Notes: generated by a model not told the origin, from the letters alone. DNA of 64,000 bases from Amycolatopsis thermophila (GCF_030814215.1 NZ_JAUSUT010000001.1:3782001-3846000), one strand, 5' to 3'; counted from the first letter of the stretch, positions 8,151 through 16,845 are shown. Translations and numbers: made by a program.

Positions 8151-9575
8151 ATGACTTCTCCTGCGCACCTGTCCACCTCGTCGACGCGGTGGGACGCACG
8201 GCTGTGGGCCGTGCTGTTGACCGTGTCCGTCGTCGTGGGCCTGGACGCCCTCGACGTGTCGATGGTCGGCGTCGCGCTGCCGTCCATCCAGGCCGACCTC
8301 GGCCTGTCCACGAGCGCGCTGCAGTGGGTCGTGAGCGGGTACGTCCTCGGCTACGGCGGGCTGCTGCTGCTCGGCGGCCGGACCGCCGACCTGCTGGGCC
8401 GCCGCCGGGTGTTCCTGGTCGCGGTGGCCGTGTTCGCGGTCGCCTCGCTGCTCGGCGGCCTCGTCGACGACGGCGCGCTGCTCATCGCGAGCCGGTTCGT
8501 CAAGGGGCTCGCGGCCGCGTTCACCGCGCCGGCCGCGCTGTCCATCATCACCACGACGTTCCAGGAGGGCCCGGCCCGCAACCGCGCGATCAGCATCTTC
8601 GCGGTGTTCGGGGCGAGCGGGTACTCGGCGGGCCTGGTGTTCTCCGGGCTGCTGACCGAGGTCGGCTGGCGCTGGACGTTCCTGCTGCCGGTGCCGATCG
8701 CGCTCGTCGCGCTGGTGTCCGCGATCAAGGTCGTGCCGCAGTACGACCGGGACCACTCGGTGGGCGGGTACGACCTGCCCGGCGCGATCACCGGTGCCGC
8801 CGGTTCGCTGCTGCTGGTGTTCGGGGTCGTGGAGGCGCCCGATGCCGGATGGGCCTCGCCGCGGACGCTGATCACCTTCGTCCTCGCGGTGGCGCTGCTG
8901 ACCGCGTTCGTGCTGATCGAGAAGCGCAGCAGCCACCCGCTGCTGCGGCTGGGCATCCTGCGGTCCGGACCGCTCGCGCGGGCGAACCTCGGCGCGGCCC
9001 TGTTCTTCGGGGCCTACATCGGGTTCCAGTTCGTCGTGATGCTGTACCTGCAGGACGTGCTGGACTGGTCGGCGCTGCAGACCGCGCTCGGGTTCCTGCC
9101 GGCCGCGCTGATCGTCGCGTTCGCCTCCCCGCGGATCGAGCCGCTGATCGACCGGGTCGGCACGCCGCGCACCATCCTCGGCGGCGTGGTGGCGCACGTG
9201 CTCGCGTATGCGCTGTTCCTGCGGATCGACGAGCACTCCGGGTACGCGGGTTCGGTGCTGCCGAGCATGATCCTGCTCGGCATCGGCTTCACGCTGGCGT
9301 TCTCGTCGCTGAACATCCAGGCGACGACCGGGATCAGCGACCACGAACAGGGGCTGGCCGGCGGGCTGCTGAACACGTCACTACAGGTCGGTGGGGCGAT
9401 CGGGCTGGCGATCGTGACGGCGGTGCTCACCGGCAGCGGTGAGGGTTCGCTGCTGACCGGGCTGACGCCGGCGCTGGTGGTCATCACCGGCATCGCGGCG
9501 CTGGGGTTGCTGGTCGCGATCTCCGGCGCCGTGCGGCCCCGCCGTGCCGCGGAGCCGGAGCTCGCGCGGGTCTGA
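8151..9575 (+). CDS. MFS drug exporter, DHA2 (EmrB/QacA) family
   Basis: A 474-residue, 14-helix drug:H+ antiporter. Family marks include the N-terminal VVVGLDALDVSMVGVALPSIQ (motif D1), LQWVVSGYVLGYGGLLLLGGRTADLLGRRRVF (motifs B and A), and a motif-C-like GASGYSAGLVFSGLLTEVGWRW. Its role is probably efflux of a toxic compound sensed by the divergent MarR protein. ATG 8151 lies 14 bases past the operator. A strong stem-loop follows the stop codon. Confidence 0.92.
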   Translation: MTSPAHLSTSSTRWDARLWAVLLTVSVVVGLDALDVSMVGVALPSIQADLGLSTSALQWVVSGYVLGYGGLLLLGGRTADLLGRRRVFLVAVAVFAVASLLGGLVDDGALLIASRFVKGLAAAFTAPAALSIITTTFQEGPARNRAISIFAVFGASGYSAGLVFSGLLTEVGWRWTFLLPVPIALVALVSAIKVVPQYDRDHSVGGYDLPGAITGAAGSLLLVFGVVEAPDAGWASPRTLITFVLAVALLTAFVLIEKRSSHPLLRLGILRSGPLARANLGAALFFGAYIGFQFVVMLYLQDVLDWSALQTALGFLPAALIVAFASPRIEPLIDRVGTPRTILGGVVAHVLAYALFLRIDEHSGYAGSVLPSMILLGIGFTLAFSSLNIQATTGISDHEQGLAGGLLNTSLQVGGAIGLAIVTAVLTGSGEGSLLTGLTPALVVITGIAALGLLVAISGAVRPRRAAEPELARV

Positions 9576-9592
9576 CGGCACGGGGTTGCCGG

Positions 9593-9616
9593 GGGCCCGT
9601 CCTCGGGGACGGGCCC
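9593..9616 (+). terminator. Stem-loop terminator after MFS exporter
   Basis: A perfect 10-bp stem (GGGCCCGTCC / GGACGGGCCC) closes on the tetraloop TCGG, starting 17 bases after the exporter stop codon. There is no U-tract, as is usual for high-GC actinobacterial terminators. Confidence 0.75.
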
Positions 9617-9671
9617 TGCTCGCGCGAGAGGCGGTCGGCGCGGGGCAGGCGGTGCCAGGACCGCCGACCCC

Positions 9672-9715
9672 TGAAACCGCGGTGAAGCCCTGCTGAAGCC
9701 GCCCCCTCCGAAGCT
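9672..9715 (+). promoter_or_regulatory. Three 11-bp-phased direct repeats, SARP/AfsR-type site
   Basis: TGAAACC (9672-9678), TGAAGCC (9683-9689) and TGAAGCC (9694-9700) repeat at exactly 11-bp intervals. A weak -10-like hexamer GAAGCT (9710-9715) follows nine bases later. SARP/OmpR-type activators bind heptamer direct repeats with this phasing just upstream of the -10 box. The site precedes the DrrAB-like exporter operon, whose convergent neighbour is an AfsR-type regulator. Confidence 0.6.
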
Positions 9716-9751
9716 GGTTCCACCACACCAGCTCACACCGAGGAGGGGGCG

Positions 9752-10708
9752 TTGACCACCACCACGACCACCCCGGCCATCGAGGTCGCCGGGTTGCGCA
9801 AGGCGTTCGGGGACAAGGTCGTGCTCGACGGGATCGATCTGCGCATCCCGGCGGGCTCGATCTTCGCCCTGCTCGGGCCCAACGGCGCGGGCAAGACGAC
9901 CGTGGTCCAGATCCTGTCGACCTACCTGCGGGCCGACTCGGGCGGCGTCCGCGTCGCCGGGCACGACGTCGCGAAGGCCGCCGACGACGTGCGCGCCGCC
10001 ATCGGCGTCACCGGCCAGTTCTCCGCCGTCGACAACAAGCTCACCGGCGAGGAGAACCTCCGGCTGATGGCGGACCTGCACCACCTGCCGCGCGCCGAGG
10101 GCCGTCGACGGGCCGCCGATCTGCTCGAGCGCTTCGACCTTCTCGAGGCGGCGAAGAGGCTCGCGTCCGTCTACTCCGGGGGCATGCGCCGCCGCCTGGA
10201 CCTCGCCATGAGCCTGATGGGCGAGCCGCGCGTCATCTTCCTCGACGAGCCGACCACCGGCCTCGACCCGCGCAGCCGCCACACCATGTGGGACATCATC
10301 CGCGATCTCGTCGCGCGCGGCGTCACCGTCTTCCTCACCACCCAGTACCTCGAGGAGGCCGACGAGCTCGCCGACCGCATCGCGGTGCTCGACCACGGCG
10401 TCCTCGTCGCCGAGGGCAGCCCGGCCGAGCTCAAGCGCCGCATCCCCGGCGGGCACGTCCAGCTCACCTTCGCCGACGCCCGATCCCTCGACATCGCCGC
10501 CCGCACCTTCGGCGAGGTGTCCCGCGACGATGAAGCGCTGACCCTGCAGATCCCCGGTGACGGCGGCGTCCGCTCGCTGCGCGCCCTGCTCGACCGGATG
10601 GACCACGCCGGAATCGAGCCCGAGGGCCTGTCCGTCCACACGCCCGACCTCGACGACGTCTTCTTCGCCCTGACCGGCCACCCCACCGAAGAGAAGGTCT
10701 CCCGCTGA
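9752..10708 (+). CDS. ABC transporter ATP-binding protein, DrrA-like
   Basis: A 318-residue ABC ATPase of the daunorubicin-resistance (DrrA) exporter family. Walker A is GPNGAGKTT, the signature motif is YSGGMRRRLDLAMSL, Walker B is VIFLDEPTTGLDPRS, and the switch region reads FLTTQYLEEADELADRI. The C-terminal 90 residues match the DrrA-specific extension. The start is TTG at 9752, after GAGGAGG. It overlaps the permease gene by one base (TGATG), so the two are translationally coupled. Likely to export a lipophilic antibiotic or lipid. Confidence 0.92.
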   Translation: MTTTTTTPAIEVAGLRKAFGDKVVLDGIDLRIPAGSIFALLGPNGAGKTTVVQILSTYLRADSGGVRVAGHDVAKAADDVRAAIGVTGQFSAVDNKLTGEENLRLMADLHHLPRAEGRRRAADLLERFDLLEAAKRLASVYSGGMRRRLDLAMSLMGEPRVIFLDEPTTGLDPRSRHTMWDIIRDLVARGVTVFLTTQYLEEADELADRIAVLDHGVLVAEGSPAELKRRIPGGHVQLTFADARSLDIAARTFGEVSRDDEALTLQIPGDGGVRSLRALLDRMDHAGIEPEGLSVHTPDLDDVFFALTGHPTEEKVSR

Positions 10709-11487
10709 TGCACGCGCTCACCGACTCGGCCACCATGCTGCGGCGCAACCTCCGCCACGCGCTGCGCTACCCGTCCATGACGTTCGGCGTCGCCGCCACC
10801 CCGATCATCATGCTGCTGCTGTTCTACTACGTCTTCGGCGGTGCGATCGGCGGCGGGCTCACCGGTGCGCCCGCGGGCGGCGACTACCTCGCCTACCTGG
10901 TGCCCGGGATCCTGCTCCTGACCGTGGGGTCGGCCACGATGCCCGTCGCGGTGGCGATCCGCACCGACCTGACCGAGGGCATCGTCGCCCGCTTCCGCAC
11001 CATGGCCATCGCCCGCGCGTCCGTCCTCACCGGACACGTCGTGGGCAACGTGATCCAGACCGTGATCAGCGTGGTGCTGGTGCTCGGCGTGGCCCTGCTG
11101 ATGGGGTTCCGCACCTCCGCCGGGTTCGCCGACTGGCTGCTGGTGGCCGCCGTCCTGCTGCTGCTCTCGCTCGGCCTGAGCTGGTTGTCCGCCGCGCTCG
11201 GCCAGATCTCCAAGACGCCCGAGGGCGCCAGCAACGTCGTGCTGCCGATGACGTTCCTGCTGCCGTTCCTGTCCAGCGCGTTCGTGCCCGTGGACTCGAT
11301 GCCCGCCGGCATCCGCTGGTTCGCCGGGTACCAGCCGTTCACCGCGGTGATCGAGACGCTGCGCGGGCTGCTGGCCGGCAGCCCGGTCGGCTGGTACGGC
11401 TGGGCGGCCGTGGGCTGGGGTGCGGGCATCGCGGTCTTCGGCTACGCCTGGTCGAAGGCCCTGTTCAACCGCGAACCGGCTCGCTGA
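10708..11487 (+). CDS. ABC-2 type transporter permease, DrrB-like
   Basis: A 259-residue ABC-2 permease with six membrane segments. The N-terminal region LRHALRYPSMTFGVAATPIIMLLLFYYVFGG and the conserved late motif PMTFLLPFLSSAFVPVDSMP fit DrrB-type exporter subunits that pair with DrrA. It is coupled to the upstream ATPase by an overlapping stop/start. Its 3' end overlaps the convergent AfsR-like gene by 23 bases. Confidence 0.92.
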   Translation: MHALTDSATMLRRNLRHALRYPSMTFGVAATPIIMLLLFYYVFGGAIGGGLTGAPAGGDYLAYLVPGILLLTVGSATMPVAVAIRTDLTEGIVARFRTMAIARASVLTGHVVGNVIQTVISVVLVLGVALLMGFRTSAGFADWLLVAAVLLLLSLGLSWLSAALGQISKTPEGASNVVLPMTFLLPFLSSAFVPVDSMPAGIRWFAGYQPFTAVIETLRGLLAGSPVGWYGWAAVGWGAGIAVFGYAWSKALFNREPAR

Positions 11488-14400
11488 CCAGGTCCAGCGC
11501 CGCCGCGAGCAGGTCCGCGGGCCCCAGGCCGGCGTAGGCCGACACCGCGTCGGAGTACGCCGGCCCGTCCGCGTTCTCGGCCGCGGCCCGGATCCCGGCC
11601 GGGCTCATCGTCGGCTGGAAGTTGCGCAGGAACCCCAGGCGCTCGCCCAGCGCGATCAGCCGCACGCCGCTCGTGTCGCCGCGGTCCAGGGCCACCATGC
11701 CCGCCGCCACGAGCACCGCCCCGCGCACCGGCATCCCGATCAGGTAGGCGGGCAGCTTCGCCGCCCGGTCGCTGAACAACGGGGGGATCAGCGCGGGGAG
11801 TTCGCCGACCAGGTCCGCGACCAGGTCCAGCCGTCCGTGCTGCGCGTGCGCGACGACGGTGACCGAAATCAGCTCCAGCGTCCAGGAGTCGAGGCCGGCC
11901 GCGTCGCGCAGGCCGAGGAAACCGCTGTCGCGCTGCCGGGCGAGGGCCTGCCGCCACAGCGCGAGACCGCGCTCGACCTCGTTGCGGGCCAGCGCGACCT
12001 CGGCGCGCACGCCCATGTCGAAGATGAGCACGTCGAACCGGTCTTCCACGCCCGCGGAGCCGGACCCGGCGAGCAGCCGTTCGGCCTCGTCGACCTCACC
12101 CGCCTGCAGCGCCGCGAGCATCAGGCCCCACCGGATCCCGAGCGTGTCGGGCCAGGGCGTCAGATCCTCGAGCAGCCGCGTGGCCACCCGCAGGTGCCGC
12201 GCGGCCGACGCCGCGTCGCCGCGTTGAAGGTACAACTCGCCGACGCGGGCGTGTGCCATCAGCCGCAGCCACGAACCGCCCGCGTCCTCGGCGGCTTCGA
12301 GCATGCGCAGGGCCGCGGCGAGCGCCTCGCCCGCGTCGCCCTCGGTCTCCCACCGGTAGCTGTCCACAGCCCGTGCGGCATAGGCGAGAAGCGGGAAATC
12401 GCTGTCGCACAAGGCGTTCAGCGCACGCCGGTCGGCGAGCATGATCTCGGGGAACGCGCACAGCACGGTCGACAGCGCCCGGATCACGGTGGTGGGTGGC
12501 GCCGCCGGCAGCCGCCGCAGGACCACCAGCGAGCGCACCGCGCGGGGCCCCCGGAGCATGAAGGTCGCCGACGTGCAGACCGCGGCCGCGGTGCGGGTCA
12601 CCTCGACGAACTCCGGCTGCGGGCGGAAGCGTGCCAGCACGTCCGGGACCTCGACGGTCAGGCCGGCCAGCCGGTTGAAGTTGGAGTCGAACACCCACAA
12701 GGCGCCCAGGGCCGCGGTGGTGGCCGCGACCGTCGGGCCGTCGGCGCGCTCGAGGCCCAGCCGGAGCGCGGCCGCGAGGTTGTCCCGTTCGGCCCGGATC
12801 CGTTCGGTCGCCCCGGCGGGGTCGTCCACGAACACCGGTTCGTGGTGCGCCAGACCGAAATCCCGGGCCCAGGCCAGGAAATCGCCGGTGACGCGGGCGG
12901 TTCCGCCGGCCTCGGCGAGGCGGGCGGCGGCGAACTCGCGCACCGTCTCCAGCATCCGGAACCGCGTGCCGGTAGCGGTGTCGCTCACCTTGAGCAGGGA
13001 CTGCCGGGACAGCTCGTCGAGGACGTCGAGCGTGTCACCCTCGCCCAGCAGGTGCCGTGCGGAGTCCTCGGTGAACCCGCCGGGGAAGACCGACAGCGCG
13101 CGCAGCGCGGCCTGCGCGGGTTCGTCGAGCAGGTGCCAGCTCCAGTCGACCACCGCTTCCAGCGTGCGGTGCCGCTGCGGCGCGTCACGCGGGCCGCCGC
13201 GCAGCAGGGCGAAACGGTCGGTGAGCCTGCGGGCGATCTCGGTGACCGACAGGACCCGCACCCGCGCGGCGGCGAGCTCCACCGCCAGCGGCAGCCCGTC
13301 CAGGCGGCGGCACAGCTCGGTCACCGCGCCTTCGGGCAGGTCGGCATCCGGGCGCGCGGCGCCGGCGCGTTCCGTGAACAGCTCGACGGTGGCGGACAGG
13401 TCCAGCTCCGGCAGCGGGTAGACCGATTCCGACGACAGGGCCAGCGGCGCGCGGCTGGTGGTGAGCACCCGCAGGTCGCGGGTCATCGAGACCAGCGACC
13501 CGACCAGCTCGGCGACGCCGTCGAGGACCTGCTCGCAGTTGTCCAGGATCAGCAGAGCCGGCGCGGCGCCGAGGACCTCGGCGATCCCGGTCAGCTCGTC
13601 GCGCGGGACCGGGGACGGGGACCGGCGCAGCCCGCCGACCCCGAGCGCGGTGGCGACGTGGCGCACCACGTCCTCGTCGGCGCGCACGGCGGCCAACGGG
13701 ACGAAGTGCACCACCGGCTGCTCGGCGGCGCGGCCGACGGCGTGCGCGACACGGGTCTTGCCCAGCCCGCCCGGGCCGGCGATCGTGGTGACCCGCGACC
13801 GCCGCAGCAGGTTCCGGATCGCCGCGAGATCGTCGGCCCGGCCGAGCAGCGGATTGGGTTCGTGCGGGATGCCGTGCCGCGCGACCGGCGCGCTCGCGGC
13901 GAGCGTTTCCCGGTGCCACGCCTGGAGTTCCGCACCGGGATCGGTGCCCAGGTCGTCGCGCACGGCCCGGCGGTAGGTCTCGTACCGGGCCAGCGCGGCG
14001 GACGGTCCGGCCGTGGCGGACTCCGAGCGCAGCAGCTCCAGCAGCACCTCCTCGTCGCGTGGTCGCTCGCGCGCGGCTTCGGCCAGCGGCTCGGCCGCCT
14101 CGGCGTGGCGGCCCAGCCGGGACAGCGCCAGCCCACGGGCGCGCACCAGGAACCGGTGTGCGGGACGGTGTTCGCGGCGCAGCGCGGACAGCGGGCCGAG
14201 GCCGTCGTCCGCCGAACCGTCCCACAACCGCAGGCCGGCCTCGGCCTCGGCGAGCGCGGTCCGGGGATCGCCGGAGCGGGCCGCCGCGGCGTGCTGGTGG
14301 AGAGCGGTCGCGTCGACCTGGTCCGGCCTCAGCGTGAGCCGGTACCCGGTCGGCGTGCTGGCGATCAGGTCGGCGCCCAGCTGCGCACGCGCCCGCGAGA

Positions 14401-14590
14401 CGAGGATCTGGAGCGCCTTCACCGGGTTCTCCGGCTGCTCGTCCGGCCACAGCCCGTCGACGAGACGCCCGGTGCCGCACCCGGCAGGCAGGTCGGCGGC
14501 GAGCAGCGCGAGGAGGTCCCGCAGGCGCCGCGCGGTGATCTCCCGGCCGCGGCAGGTCACCTGCGACAACAGGCGCAGCTCGACGGTCAC
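11465..14590 (-). CDS. AfsR/SARP-family regulator with BTAD, NB-ARC-type ATPase and TPR-like domains
   Basis: A 1041-residue regulator. Residues about 1-90 are an OmpR-like winged helix (RRLRDLLALLAADLPAGCG ... NPVKALQILVSRARAQLG), and about 95-235 form the bacterial transcriptional activation domain. An AAA/NB-ARC ATPase follows with Walker A GPGGLGKT (272-279) and Walker B LLILDN around residue 350. About 500 residues of helical, TPR-like repeats complete it. GTG 14590 overlaps the MmcQ stop codon (GTGA), implying translational coupling. Such proteins activate secondary-metabolism or export genes through direct repeats. Three 11-bp-phased repeats in front of the convergent DrrAB-like operon are a candidate target. 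Confidence 0.93.
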   Translation of the reverse strand: MTVELRLLSQVTCRGREITARRLRDLLALLAADLPAGCGTGRLVDGLWPDEQPENPVKALQILVSRARAQLGADLIASTPTGYRLTLRPDQVDATALHQHAAAARSGDPRTALAEAEAGLRLWDGSADDGLGPLSALRREHRPAHRFLVRARGLALSRLGRHAEAAEPLAEAARERPRDEEVLLELLRSESATAGPSAALARYETYRRAVRDDLGTDPGAELQAWHRETLAASAPVARHGIPHEPNPLLGRADDLAAIRNLLRRSRVTTIAGPGGLGKTRVAHAVGRAAEQPVVHFVPLAAVRADEDVVRHVATALGVGGLRRSPSPVPRDELTGIAEVLGAAPALLILDNCEQVLDGVAELVGSLVSMTRDLRVLTTSRAPLALSSESVYPLPELDLSATVELFTERAGAARPDADLPEGAVTELCRRLDGLPLAVELAAARVRVLSVTEIARRLTDRFALLRGGPRDAPQRHRTLEAVVDWSWHLLDEPAQAALRALSVFPGGFTEDSARHLLGEGDTLDVLDELSRQSLLKVSDTATGTRFRMLETVREFAAARLAEAGGTARVTGDFLAWARDFGLAHHEPVFVDDPAGATERIRAERDNLAAALRLGLERADGPTVAATTAALGALWVFDSNFNRLAGLTVEVPDVLARFRPQPEFVEVTRTAAAVCTSATFMLRGPRAVRSLVVLRRLPAAPPTTVIRALSTVLCAFPEIMLADRRALNALCDSDFPLLAYAARAVDSYRWETEGDAGEALAAALRMLEAAEDAGGSWLRLMAHARVGELYLQRGDAASAARHLRVATRLLEDLTPWPDTLGIRWGLMLAALQAGEVDEAERLLAGSGSAGVEDRFDVLIFDMGVRAEVALARNEVERGLALWRQALARQRDSGFLGLRDAAGLDSWTLELISVTVVAHAQHGRLDLVADLVGELPALIPPLFSDRAAKLPAYLIGMPVRGAVLVAAGMVALDRGDTSGVRLIALGERLGFLRNFQPTMSPAGIRAAAENADGPAYSDAVSAYAGLGPADLLAAALDLVSEPVRG

Positions 14591-14991
14591 CCCGGTAGGT
14601 TGGAACGTCCGCGGGGCGCCTTCTCCTGGCTCAGCGCGGCCCAGTGGAGTTTCTCCTGTTCCCGCCGCGGCAGGCCGGCGACCACGAGGTCGTAGGAGTC
14701 CTCGACCATCTCCCGGACCAGGTCGTCGGGCACCGAGCCGTCCAGGACGACGGTGTTCCAGTGCCGCTTGTTCAGGTGGTAGCCGGCCGAGATCGCCTCG
14801 TGGTCGCGCCGCAGCTGCACCGCCAGGTCGGGGTCGCACTTCAGGCTGACCCGCAGGGGGCGGGAGTTCAGCGGGCTGAGCGCGAACATCTTGCCGGCGA
14901 CCTTGAACACGCTGTTGGCCTCGTCGAACGGGAACTCCTCGCGGGCCCCCGGGAACGTCAGGCACAGCTCCTTCAGCTCGGCAGGCGTCAT
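14587..14991 (-). CDS. MmcQ/YjbR-family protein
   Basis: A 134-residue MmcQ/YjbR-like protein with a CyaY-like fold proposed to bind DNA. Visible family elements are LCLTFPGAREEFPFDEANSVFKVAGKMFAL, the SLKCDPDLAVQLR strand, and AGYHLNKRHWNTVVLDGSVPDDLVREMVEDSYDLVVAGLP. The biochemical function of the family is unknown. It is the first gene of a probable two-gene unit with the AfsR-like regulator, whose GTG start overlaps this stop codon by four bases. It is divergent from the ArsR gene at 15046. Confidence 0.9.
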   Translation of the reverse strand: MTPAELKELCLTFPGAREEFPFDEANSVFKVAGKMFALSPLNSRPLRVSLKCDPDLAVQLRRDHEAISAGYHLNKRHWNTVVLDGSVPDDLVREMVEDSYDLVVAGLPRREQEKLHWAALSQEKAPRGRSNLPG

Positions 14992-15011
14992 GTGCCCAGA
15001 CTAGCGAGGGG

Positions 15012-15045
15012 TTGACACATTCCCATATGGGTATATATTTGGGTC
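15012..15045 (+). promoter_or_regulatory. Leaderless promoter with embedded palindromic operator for arsR-type gene
   Basis: TTGACA (15012-15017), a 16-bp spacer and TATATT (15034-15039) form an unusually good sigma-70 promoter. The predicted +1 falls on the A of the ATG at 15046, so the transcript should be leaderless. A palindrome, ATTCCCATATGGGTAT (15019-15034, core CCCATATGGG perfect), lies between the two boxes, where a bound repressor would block polymerase. Confidence 0.8.
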
Positions 15046-15402
15046 ATGGCAAGGGCGGCGACGACAGCGGACGCGTTCAACGCGGTGGCCGAACCGCGGC
15101 GGCGGCAGATCCTCGACCTCCTGGCGGACGGGGAGAAGCCGGTGAACGACCTGGTGTCGGTGCTCGGGCTGGCTCAGCCGCTGGTGTCGAAGCACCTGCG
15201 GGTCCTGCGGGAGGTGGGTCTGGTGGAGGTGCGCGACTCGGGGCGTCAGCGGGTGTACCGCCTCAACGCCCGCCCGTTGAAGGACATCCACGACTGGGTC
15301 AGCGGGTACCGGCGGTGGTGGTCCGAGCGCTTCGACCGCATGGACGTGGTTCTGGCGGAACTGAAGGAATCGGAGGACGGAGATGAGCACGGTGACGAGT
15401 AG
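15046..15402 (+). CDS. ArsR-family transcriptional regulator
   Basis: A 118-residue ArsR/SmtB-fold repressor. The HTH is VNDLVSVLGLAQPLVSKHLRVLREVGLVEVRDSGRQRVYRLN, and the C-terminal WVSGYRRWWSERFDRMD is typical of the subgroup paired with SRPBCC (AHSA1) proteins. No metal-binding ELCVCDL-type motif is present, so a metal ligand is unlikely. The gene overlaps the downstream SRPBCC gene by 20 bases. The palindrome in its own promoter suggests autorepression. Confidence 0.92.
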   Translation: MARAATTADAFNAVAEPRRRQILDLLADGEKPVNDLVSVLGLAQPLVSKHLRVLREVGLVEVRDSGRQRVYRLNARPLKDIHDWVSGYRRWWSERFDRMDVVLAELKESEDGDEHGDE

Positions 15403-15871
15403 CGGTACGGCAGTGGTGACGCTCCCGGCGGACAACCAGATCCTGATCACGCGGGAGTTCGACGCGCCGGCGCGGCTGGTGTGGAAGGCCTGGACGACGC
15501 CGGAGCTGATCAAGCGCTGGTGGGCGGGTGAGCGGGGCGAGGTGACCTCCGTCGAGGTCGACCTGCGGGTCGGCGGGCGGTGGCGGCACGTGATGGTGGC
15601 CGACGGTGGGTTCGAGGTCGCCTTCCACGGTGAGTACCGGGAGATCGTGGAGCACGAGCGGATCGTGTCGACGGAGGTGTTCGAAGGCATGGCGGGCGCG
15701 CACTCGCTGAACACGCTGACCCTGACCGAGCGCGACGGGCGCACCACGCTGACCGTGCTGGCCGAGTACCCGAGCAAGGAGGTGCGGGACGGTCACATCG
15801 AGTCCGGGATGGAAGGCGGGATGCAGGAGTCGCTCGACAAGCTCGAACAGGTGGCGGCTTCGCTCGGCTGA
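15383..15871 (+). CDS. SRPBCC (AHSA1/START-like) domain protein
   Basis: A 162-residue helix-grip protein of the AHSA1-like SRPBCC group. The hallmark segments are ITREFDAPARLVWKAWTTPELIKRWWAG near the N-terminus, a central GGRWRHVMVADGGFEVAFHGEYREI, and the C-terminal amphipathic helix MEGGMQESLDKLEQVAASL. These proteins have a hydrophobic ligand cavity; the ligand here is unknown. It forms an operon with the overlapping ArsR gene, a pairing repeated across actinomycetes. A strong terminator hairpin follows. Confidence 0.9.
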   Translation: MSTVTSSGTAVVTLPADNQILITREFDAPARLVWKAWTTPELIKRWWAGERGEVTSVEVDLRVGGRWRHVMVADGGFEVAFHGEYREIVEHERIVSTEVFEGMAGAHSLNTLTLTERDGRTTLTVLAEYPSKEVRDGHIESGMEGGMQESLDKLEQVAASLG

Positions 15872-15884
15872 GGGCGGGTCGCCG

Positions 15885-15912
15885 GTGGGGGCCACGGGCG
15901 CGTGGCCCCCAC
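15885..15912 (+). terminator. Stem-loop terminator after ArsR/SRPBCC operon
   Basis: A perfect 12-bp stem (GTGGGGGCCACG / CGTGGCCCCCAC) with loop GGCG begins 14 bases after the SRPBCC stop codon. There is no U-tract. Confidence 0.8.
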
Positions 15913-16845
15913 GGTTGCGGTTGCGGCCGGGGCCGTCGGGCGGGGGCGCGGGTGCGGCGGGGGTGCCGCGGGCGCCTCGGTCGGCCCGCGATGGGTGCTG
16001 GCAGGCTCGCGAGGTGGTGCTGCGCCGGGCGGTCCTCGCGGGGAGTCGACAGGCCGGGGGACGCTGGCAGGCCGTGCGGGGCGGTACTGTGCCGGGAGGT
16101 CCGCGCAGGGCGCCGCGTCAGGTGTGCGCCGGCAGTGGATGGCCCCAGCGTGCGGCGCGAGCGGCCGCCAGCGCCCAGCCCGGGTGCGCGCAGCCCGCGA
16201 GTGCCCGGCCCCGCAAGGACCGGGGCTGCGAGCGCTGGCCCGCGACCGCGGCGCGCGCCCGGCGACGGACCGCGTGGCCTGCGCGCCCGGCCCGCAGCGT
16301 CCGGTCCGCGAGCGCCCGCCCGCCCGCGAGCGCCCGGTCCGCGCCGGCCGGCGTCGGGCCCGCGAGCGACTGGCCCGCGAGCGACTGGCCCGCGAGCGCC
16401 TGCCCGCGAGCGCCCGGTCCGCGCCGGCCGGCGTCCGGCCCGCGAGCGACTGGCCCGCGAGCGCCTGCCCGCGCGCGAGCGCCCGGTCCGCGGCCGCCGG
16501 CGTCCGGCCCGGGCCCGCTGGCGTCCGGACCCCGAGCGCCCGGCCCGCGAGTGTCCGGGCCGCCAGTGTCCGGTCCGTGTCCGGCCCGCGAGCGTCTGGG
16601 CTGGGGAGCGCGGTGCGGGCAAGCGCCCAGCGGGGGTGCCGGTTGCGCGCATGCTCGGCTCGGTGCCCAGCTCGGCCGATGTCTGGTCCGGCGGGTGCTT
16701 GGCCCGCGAGCGCGGGTGAAGACGCGGATTCCCGGCCCACCCGCGTCTTCACCCGCGAACGCGCCGCCCGCGAGTGCCGTGCCGGGGGCCTGGCCCCGCA
16801 GGTGCGCGGCCCGCGACCGTCCGGTCCACGGTCGGATTCGGAACT
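15913..16845. repeat. Gene-free 0.9-kb GC-rich repeat region
   Basis: I see no gene here. The stretch is built from variants of CCCGCGAGCG with CTGGC, CCTGC or CCCGG between. A longer module beginning GAGCGCCCGGTCCGCG starts near 16328, 16408 and 16477. All six frames translate to Arg/Ala/Pro/Ser low complexity, and the long open frames are an effect of the lack of A/T. Within it, 16711-16727 and 16741-16757 form a perfect 17-bp inverted repeat (listed separately). Confidence 0.75.
16711..16757. repeat. Perfect 17-bp inverted repeat inside the GC-rich repeat region
   Basis: Positions 16711-16727 (CGCGGGTGAAGACGCGG) and 16741-16757 are exact inverted copies around a 13-base spacer. It differs in composition from the surrounding CCCGCGAGCG repeats. 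No adjacent open reading frame uses it as an ordinary terminator, since the NUDIX gene has its own hairpin at 16846-16877. Confidence 0.8.

Noticed and set aside
11420..14695. A 1091-codon plus-strand frame opposite the AfsR-like gene
   Set aside because: Its translation is Gln/Arg/Gly-rich shadow sequence with no domain. The minus-strand frame has Walker motifs and a BTAD.
16300..16520. Possible CRISPR array
   Set aside because: Repeats are short, imperfect and without unique spacers; no cas genes are present.
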